Of a stretch of DNA of 64,000 nt, positions 57,094 through 64,000 are shown one piece after another. The notes below the pieces were generated by a model. The model was given only the letters and a program-made list of their open reading frames with translations. It made no database searches and was not told the origin of the DNA. The stretch is from Perca fluviatilis (lineage: Eukaryota > Chordata > Actinopteri > Perciformes > Percidae). The translations under genes were made by a program, and so were the position numbers. Within the stretch, counting starts at the first letter, position 1; each line of letters begins with the position of its first letter. Location of the stretch: NCBI RefSeq assembly GCF_010015445.1, contig NC_053118.1, forward strand, positions 5,597,781 to 5,661,780. Reading direction: 5' to 3'.

Positions 57094-57285
57094 CTAACAG
57101 AAGCTACAGTATGTTTGCCCGCACCAGCTACGAGAGCGCTGACTAGCTACGGAAGCATACGATTTTGATTCCATGGTGTGGAGCCGTGCCTCAAACTCAC
57201 TAAGCCTTCCCTCCAGAGCAGTGAATAAACTACATTTGTTACATGTATCTTTATCACTAAAGGAGGCAGAAGAATAGCTAAACAC
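57094..57285 (-). pseudogene. L2 ORF1 N-terminal coiled-coil segment
   Basis: Minus strand: DTCNKCSLFTALEGRLSEFE, ARLHTMESKSYASVAS. A CxxC pair is followed by a short heptad-like helix, as at the start of fish L2 ORF1. It is cut by the MITE at 57077. Confidence 0.65.
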
Positions 57286-57760
57286 ACATTTGACACACCG
57301 AGCAAGGGAGAGCAGGAGAGGGAGAGGAATTAGCCATTGCTAATGGCTAAGCAAAAGTAGCTAACAGCATTTTAACAGTTGTGAGATCAGCGAGGCAGTT
57401 GCTGTAAGGGAAGAGAACTATAAGTTGTTTGTATCTTTATCATTAAAGGAGGCAGAGGAATAGCTAAACATTTGACACACCGAGCAAGGGAGAGCAAGAG
57501 AGGGAGAGGAATTAGCCATTGCTAATGGCTAAGCAAAAGTAGCTAACAACGTTTTAACAGTTGTGAGATCAGCGATGCAGTCGCTGTAAGGGAAGAGAAC
57601 TATAAGTGCTTGAGTATAACTAGTGTAGTTTAAATGCAATCCAGGCAATTAGCCGCTAAATTAAACAATAAAGCAGAGTTGAGTAAGTTTTTGCTGGAGC
57701 AGCAAACTAGCGTCCGTGAGACGGGAGCACTGGAAGTGAGACAATACGCTTACCGATCAC
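57247..57760 (-). promoter_or_regulatory. L2 5' UTR with ~180-bp tandem monomers
   Basis: 57247-57429 and 57431-57604 are direct copies (CACACCGAGCAAGGGAGAGC; AGCCATTGCTAATGGCTAAG), directly upstream of ORF1 on the minus strand. Unique leader follows to about 57760. Tandem 5' monomers act as promoters in some LINEs; that role here is inference. Confidence 0.7.
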
Positions 57761-57835
57761 GTCAGAAGGACATTTCATTTGTTTTCTGAGAACAGTAGCA
57801 TGTATTTATTGTTGGGGAAGCGGTAGCTCAGTCCT

Positions 57836-60800
57836 ATGGAGGAAATATTTATTCATAATTCAAATTGAAAGTCCAAAGAGAAATTGAAAGTCCAAAGAGA
57901 AAACGAAGCGAGATCAAATTAAAAATATTTTTAAAAAATAAAATAAATTCTATTTGGCTTATCCATTTGGATTTAACATTTGGCTTTTTGATTTCAATTT
58001 AATATTGGCTTTTAATTTTAATTTAATATTTGGCTTTTTGATTTCAAATTAAAATTGGCTTTTAATTTTAATATTTGGCTTTTCGATTTCAATTTGACAT
58101 TGGCTTTTAATTTTAATTTAATATTTGGCTTTTCGGTTTCAATTTAACATTGGCTTTTAATTTTAATTTAATATTTGGCTTTTCGATTTCAATTTAACAT
58201 TGGCTTTTAATTTTAATTTGGCATTTCAATTTCCATTTAACATTGCCTTTTCATTTGGACTTGACACATGTCAATGTAAATGAGGAGGCGTGGCCCAAAG
58301 GCTGGTGGGAGGGTCTGAAACGAAAGGGGTGCAGAGGCACCTTATGAGCAGCAGGGGGAGCTGACTGTTGGGGAGCACACTGTTAAGCATCTGTCTGCAG
58401 CTTCAGGACATCGTATTTCTGTATATATCTGATGTGTTTGTCATTTTATCTCATATATTTTGTCACTTTTATCGAGAAATAAATACTTTTAAATCCAAAA
58501 CCATTGTTCTTGTGACTTAACAATACCTCTGAAGTAACTTTTAAGACGTGCTTGAAGGGAGCACTGGAGAATTTATGTTTACTGTTGCCAAGCAACCAGG
58601 GGTAGGCTAGGCACGCCCAGGAGCACCCATCAAGCGAGTGCATGTTGCTCTCTTTTGTAGCTAATGTGACTGTGGGGTAAGTGAGGACTAGATTAGGACT
58701 GTATTTAAAGCTGATTCTGGTTTCCAACTTCGCCCCAGGTGTGTCTGTTTAAAACACAGACGGAGACAACTTCTCTCATTTGATGTTTTATTTAATTAAG
58801 CAACAGTAGAAACATGGGTGTGGGTAGCTCTGCTACGTGTGTTTGTGTGTGGTCAGATATCGAGGACACACACGCACACAATCTCAACCGGGTAGTCAGT
58901 CAGTACTAGTAGTACTAGTAGTACTAGTACTACTATAGTAGGGTATGCAAGCACAGCAAAAGTCTTAATTAAAATCAGAAAAGAAATACGCCAAAAAAGT
59001 ATGAACTATACTAAATCTAATGTATATTAAACAAATCTCCAGAAGAGAAACGGGTATCTCTCTCTCTCTCTGCCTGTGGCCGTGCGTGTGTGTGTGACGG
59101 CGGACCAGCGAAGTTGTCTAGCCCGCAGGCGCTTGTGGAGTTTAACGCCAAAAGGCAGTAATCAGGTTCCCGTTAATCTTATGATGGACATGTGTTGTGA
59201 TATTTAAACAAACAAACCGTCAACGGCGAAATAAAAGCCTCTTATTTACGAGACCGGTCTAAGAGACGGCCGGCAAGCAAGCGATCCCGGCCGCCACCAG
59301 CTGGCAGTCACTTTAAAGAGCTTCTCAACTCCGAAAACTTTGAAGCAAATTGTCAATTTGGCAAGGATTTTTGGAAGACTGCCCATATTCGAAATCTAAA
59401 CCGTTCATTTCTCGCCTAAAACGTTGTCAGAAGTGACTTAAATGATGAATAAGATGGTGAAAATTGTTAAAAATGTCCTGCACTGTCTGCAAGTAGGCTA
59501 CAGGCATGGTTACAGGCAGCGCGCTGCAAGATCCAGGTTGGCAGTGGGCGTGACTTATAAGTTCGACCAATCAAGTAGACCGTGGAAAAGGGGAAAGGGA
59601 AAATGCCCTGCTCTGAAGTAGGAGCTAAAAAAGTCCCGTAGCACGGCCAGAGGAACTTAAAAATTGACAAATTTGTCCGGTGGGAACACGATGAAAAAAG
59701 TGTTCTAGGAACGTTTAAGTTATAGGAACTGCAAAAGTCCCTCCGGTCGGAAAGCGGCTGATCGGCCGAACTGCGACCTCTCCTTTTTCTTTCTCTCACT
59801 TTTTTCTCCGGGTGGTGAAAGCATCTGGCTGTCCCGTCAGACTGAAGCTTCTGACAACATCGGAGAAAATGTGCAGTTGGCACAAATTCAACACGTGAAC
59901 TGGTTGCTATGGACTCGTCACTAGGCTTCCTCAGTCATTTTATATTTTATGAGACTAGTTGACTGGAACGTTAGTTGTAGAGAAGAGTATGTCGCAGAAA
60001 AGGATACAAGATTTTTTCTTCCGGTCATAGTAATGTGGCTAAATTCAGCAAGATTTTATGTGTAGATGTTACAGTTGATGTTTCCTCTTCCACCGCCGAG
60101 GCAAACTCTGTTGGGGCAGCTATAGAGCCAGAGTCTGAAATAACGTTAGCAAGCAGCAGCTGAGAGGGCATGAGGATTAAATATACAACACATAAACAGA
60201 CACACCTGGGGCGAAGTTGGAAACCAGAATCAGCTTTAAATACATTCCTAATCTAGTCCTCACTAACACGGGCCCAATTAACTACATGAAAGCTTCACTG
60301 TTGTTGCATGAAATGTCGTTTGTGTTTAGCCTACATCATCATTTTCTATCATGTGAAATAAGAGGCCAAGCCAGTCTGACTGGTGGTGAAGTCCTAATCT
60401 AGTCCTCACTTACCCCACAGTCACATTAGCTACAAAAGAGAGCGACATGCACTCGATTGATGGGTGCTCCTGGGCGTGCCTAGCCTACTCCTGGTTGCTT
60501 GGCAACAGTAAACATAAATTCTCCGGTACTCCCTTCAAGCACGTCTTAAAAGTTACTTCAGAGGTATTGTTAAGTCACAAGAACAATGGTTTTGGATTTA
60601 AAAGTATTTATTTCTCGTTAAAAGTGACAAAATATATGAGATAAAATGACAAACATATCAGATATATACAGAAATACGATGTCCTGAAGCTGCAGACAGA
60701 TGCTTAACAGTGTGCTCCCCAACAGTCAGCTCCCCCTGCTGCTCATAAGGTGCCTCTGCACCCCTTTCGTTTCAGACCCTCCCTCCAGCCTTTGGGCCAC

Positions 60801-61098
60801 GCCTCCTCATTTACATTGACATGTGTCAAGTCCAAATGAAAAGGCAATGTCAAATTGAAATTGAAAAGCCAAATATTAAATTAAAATTAAAAGCCAATGT
60901 TAAATTGAAATCAAAAAGCCAAATATTAAATTAAAATTAAAAGCCAATATTAAATTGAAATCAAAAAGCCAAATGTTAAAGCCAAATGGATAAGCCAAAT
61001 GGAATTTATTTTATTTTTTTAAAATATTTTTAATTTGATCTCGCTTCGTTTTCTCTTTGGACTTTCAATTTGAATTATGAATAAATATTTCCTCCATA
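57836..61098. mobile_element. 3.26-kb foldback element with ~0.9-kb inverted arms
   Basis: 57836-58745 is the inverse of 60210-61098 (ends TGGAGGAAATATTTATTCAT; both flanked by TA). Each arm contains tandem AT-rich units (GGCTTTTAATTTTAATTTAA), then ACTTTCAATTTGAATT and a unique part. The 1.46-kb core has a TACTAG microsatellite (about 58904-58940), and at 59988 MSQKRIQDFFF followed by a stop, resembling an hAT N-terminal exon. No intact protein. Confidence 0.85.
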
Positions 61099-61296
61099 CA
61101 GTCCGTCAGTACTTAGAAAGTCCAACACAGACCATTTTTGTGTAGACTGTTAAATGGAGAGGTGCCAGTTCCATTCCTGGACACTGCCGAAGTAACCTTG
61201 CACGGCAACTGGATTCCCGCAATGTCACAAGATCACACGAAAATCCATCTTGTTTAAGCTACTGAAACAATCAGCATCCAGTGAGGAGCTACCAGT
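61099..61296. other. no gene seen
   Basis: Short unassigned spacer; CAGTCCGTCAGTACTTAG at its start may continue a SINE interrupted by the foldback (GCGGTAGCTCAGTCC at 57819). Confidence 0.4.
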
Positions 61297-61460
61297 GAGG
61301 GCTGTGGCTCAGTGGTAGAGCGGTTGCCTGCCCATCGGAAGGTTGGTGTTTCGATCCCTGGCCCTGCAGTCCCATGTCGAAGTGTCCTTGGGCAAGACAC
61401 TGAACCCATGCTCAAAACAACAGTGGCAGACTTGATAGACAGACGGTTCATCCAATCACC
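61297..61460 (+). mobile_element. tRNA-derived SINE, second family
   Basis: GTGGCTCAGTGGTAGAGCGG (A box), GTTTCGATCCCTGG (B box), then GTCGAAGTGTCCTTGGGCAA, the conserved core of many teleost SINEs. The 3' tail is not clear. Confidence 0.8.
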
Positions 61461-61673
61461 CTGCCAGGTATTTTTTGAAAGTGCCTGTCCTTTTCCAAAC
61501 ACTTTCCAATGACGGCTTCTCAGATGGTTCTGTGTTAACAAACCGACACGTCAGGTTACTGCCGAGTTGCCACTGAGCAAGGCATGGATCTCCTAACTGC
61601 TTAATTTCCCCAAGAAGGATTATTAGTACTTCTTCTTCTTGTTTGCTTGCCGTGTATGACACATGCACGCACG

Positions 61674-61674
<1 letters not shown>

Positions 61675-61760
<86 letters not shown>
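61675..61760 (+). repeat. (CA)n microsatellite
   Basis: About 42 CA dinucleotides with one interruption (CAAACA) near 61710. Confidence 0.95.
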
Positions 61761-61762
<2 letters not shown>

Positions 61763-62889
61763 GACAGGCTGTCCTCCAGCAGATCTTTCTACATATTCTC
61801 TGCACTTTTTAAACATAAGACTTACAGAAATGGGAATTCTAACCATTTGTTCTGAGTGGATCCTTGACTTTGAACAGAGTGCTATCTTAAAAGCAAGCAA
61901 AGCACGGAGCTGACAGTGAGAACAAATGGTGAAAGAGAATGTTCCTGTGTGCGGTGGCCACGGGATATTAGATTTTTGTCTGTCAAAAAAATTAAACCAC
62001 AGCCATTTCTCTATCTGCAGTTTCCAAGGTTAAAGAAAGATAAAAGCCTGTGAGTGGTGGAAGTCCTGCGCCGGACCACCATGAAAACCCATCTGTAATG
62101 TTGAACATGCTCTGCGCTAAACCTGCTATATTGTCATATCTTATTTCTGCTGCTCCACCATTTACTGCTGGGGCCTTCCATATCACATGGCTCGCACACT
62201 GGTGTGACCTTCGCTCCAGCTGAGAGGAAATCAAAAAAGGGCTGGGAACAGGGGAAGAGAAAAACGCGACAAATAAGAACAACAGGAAAATAAGCCCAGG
62301 ATGAGGTTGCAGATGTTAATAAAGCATCCTGACGGAGCAGTTGAGAGATAAGGTTTGCCAGTGTGTGTGGAGAAGGACTGTTAATCAACTTACCGATACA
62401 CAGGTCTGATGGTGACTCACAGAGAATGGCTGCAAATGTTGTTTGGATTCTATAACCTGCTTTGAAGTGTCCTATTGGGGGCTGTTAACCACTAATAGTA
62501 TACCCTGTGACCAGTGTGTGAAATATTCTTTGACACTCGGAGGGTCCCATGCCCTGTGTACTGTGGGGGGTACATCGGCCACACATCATTTTTCATCCTA
62601 TACTGTATGTGTATGCAGCAAAAAAATGTTTTGCAAAATGGGACATTTTTCCATGTTCTGTCCAGAGGTTTGCAAGTGTTCTGCCTTTAAAAACTGTCCT
62701 CTGTTTGTCTTTTTCTCTGGTGCGGTAGTCAGGGAAAAAGTATAGTGCAGCAAAGGAGGACTCAACAAAAAAGAAATTCAGACTAGTATCTGAATTTTAA
62801 AGCTATAGTGCGTAGCTTCTCCCATGAGGAATTCTAAGTAATGACAACAAAACTGTCGCCGCATCCACATGATACAAGCCTTCCATGAC
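61761..62889. other. no gene seen
   Basis: No domain recognised in any frame. 62803-62888 looks like a dispersed MITE end (AGTGCGTAGCTTCTCCCATG). Confidence 0.45.
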
Positions 62890-63190
62890 TGGCTTATAAA
62901 ATAAACGTTTCAGTGACACGCGGGACACGAACCCCGGTCTCCTGGGTGAAAATCCTGTGTTGTTTAACCCATCCACCACCCCAACCATCCTCCCTATGTG
63001 GAATTTCTGTTTTTCATACTATTCGCTACCGTTGTCGCTCTTAATACTACGTCATCTTAAAGCCCTGCGGAGATGCTGCTCTGCCCGGTGTGTTCCATAC
63101 AGATGCTGAAGGATGATTTTTGCGTCGTATCAGATGCTGAGACACTGACCAAATGTCCGTATTTTACGAGTTAGGAGTGAGAACAGGTTG
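62890..63190 (-). mobile_element. MITE with tRNA-like segment, copy c (partial)
   Basis: The minus strand has GGTTGGGGTGGTGGATGGGT and GGGGTTCGTGTCCCG. The right end GAGTTAGGAGTGAGAACAGG matches the terminus of copy b. The left end is missing. Confidence 0.65.
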
Positions 63191-64000
63191 TCAGAACAGA
63201 TCTATAACCATGCAGTTATCTGGAAATCAAGTCTGGACCCGGCCTGACGTGTTAATGTAAGTGTTGTGACTAGTAGGCTTCTGGGTATTATATTAAAAAC
63301 TAAACACCATTTCTTTCTGCTCAAACACCCCAAAATGCGTAATAACTGCCGAACCAGGCAGCCGCCGCAGCATTTTTTCATGACTCATGGGGGGCGGCAC
63401 GAGAACTTCAGTACGCAGTGAGACGTACTTGTGCACAGAAGCCATGTGAGGAAGGAAAAGGGGAGGGATAGTCAGGACAAGGGGGGGAACGGGGGATCAC
63501 AAGCCTTGAGCTTATCACTTTTATGCATGATAAGGATCTATCGGAGATCTACTCCAACTTTTGGACTGCACATATTTTATATATACAGTATATATATATA
63601 CAACATAAGTGAAAGAGAAAATTTCTCAATTGCACAAATCCTTCATTAGAACATTTGGAAAGCACACTTAAGAGAATCCAGTTATTTAACTATTGCAATT
63701 ACAACAGGAAACACTTTTTTTTTTGGAGGGAGGGGGGGCTCGAAGGGGGTCTCGCCCTGGGTGTGATTCAGTGTAGAACCGCCATACAGTAAGATCAATG
63801 AGGGTTTCAAATATGGAGAAGTACAGCGGAACAGCCAATTTAAGAATTTATTACTTCGCCCATGAACAAATGACCACCATATGAAAATAAATAGAACAAT
63901 GTTTAAAATAAATTATGTGACAAATGTGCCAAGGGACAAGTGGTGAGTGCAGGGAATCTCACCGACTTTATCTCACAAGGTGTCAACAAATTAGTGTTTA
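63191..64000. other. no gene seen
   Basis: (TA)n near 63578-63600 and a T-run with G-rich sequence near 63710-63735. No recognisable coding region. Confidence 0.45.

Larger units (their letters stand above)
50868..57760 (-). mobile_element. L2-clade (Maui-like) LINE, minus strand, broken by four insertions
   Basis: Read on the minus strand: tandem 5' UTR, ORF1 (zinc/coiled-coil, then esterase), endonuclease, linker, partial RT and the post-RT C-terminus. Later insertions are 56443-57077, 54744-55150, 53822-54180 and 52336-53798. Removing them restores the order. Many stops and shifts are present. No microsatellite tail is found at 50868, so the 3' end is lost or undefined. Confidence 0.85.

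Noticed and set aside
59467..59883. 138-aa minus-strand open frame in the foldback core
   Set aside because: No recognisable domain; it overlaps a dispersed repeat with AGGAACTGCAAAAGTCCCTC.
61456..61913. Long Val/Cys or His/Thr repeat open frames on both strands
   Set aside because: They arise only from the (CA)n microsatellite.

Overview
The window looks like a transposon-saturated stretch of a teleost (probably percomorph/perch-like) nuclear genome. The evidence is the mix of families: a Tx1/L1-type LINE, an L2-clade LINE with an esterase ORF1, a Rex1/L2-like LINE, tRNA-derived SINEs, an L2-tailed retroposon in four copies, Tol2-like and ZBED/ZMYM-like hAT elements with exact 8-bp target duplications, piggyBac, pogo and THAP/DDE_4 transposase relics, and several MITE families. 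I found no convincing single-copy host gene. All taxonomy here is inference from repeat content; no database could be searched.

Layout. 1-4644: near-complete LINE with ORF1 tail, endonuclease, RT, 3' UTR and poly(A). 5.1-17.2 kb: tandem and broken copies of one element (5' motif AAGCTGCRAGCAGC, 3' motif GGGCCCTAA) carrying 120-bp minisatellites. They are interrupted by a second LINE fragment, a retroposon, and a 3.6-kb AACGTT-rich element. The latter contains a small, apparently intact six-exon gene that I match to DUF4806. 17.3-23.9 kb: a piggyBac transposase pseudogene split by a 5.2-kb hAT element. 23.9-28.5 kb: a four-level nest of transposons, each level with readable ends. 29.2-37.9 kb: an 8.7-kb block bounded by ~650-bp inverted arms and holding a THAP/DDE_4 fragment, a 671-bp pogo element that encodes only a DNA-binding domain, MITEs and a 660-bp purine tract. 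37.9-49.3 kb: SINEs, a minisatellite-bearing MITE, a second copy of the Tol2-like composite, a LINE RT and a BED-finger hAT fragment. 50.9-57.8 kb: a minus-strand L2 LINE with tandem 5'-UTR monomers, broken by four later insertions. 57.8-61.1 kb: a foldback element with ~0.9-kb arms. 61.1-64 kb: SINE, (CA)n, MITE and unassigned sequence.

Most coding material is dead transposase or reverse transcriptase. Two ORFs look unbroken: the spliced DUF4806-like gene (14220-15286) and the 91-aa Brinker/pogo-type DNA-binding protein (33419-33694). These, the 8.7-kb block with long inverted arms and the nested series with exact target duplications are the parts most worth following up.
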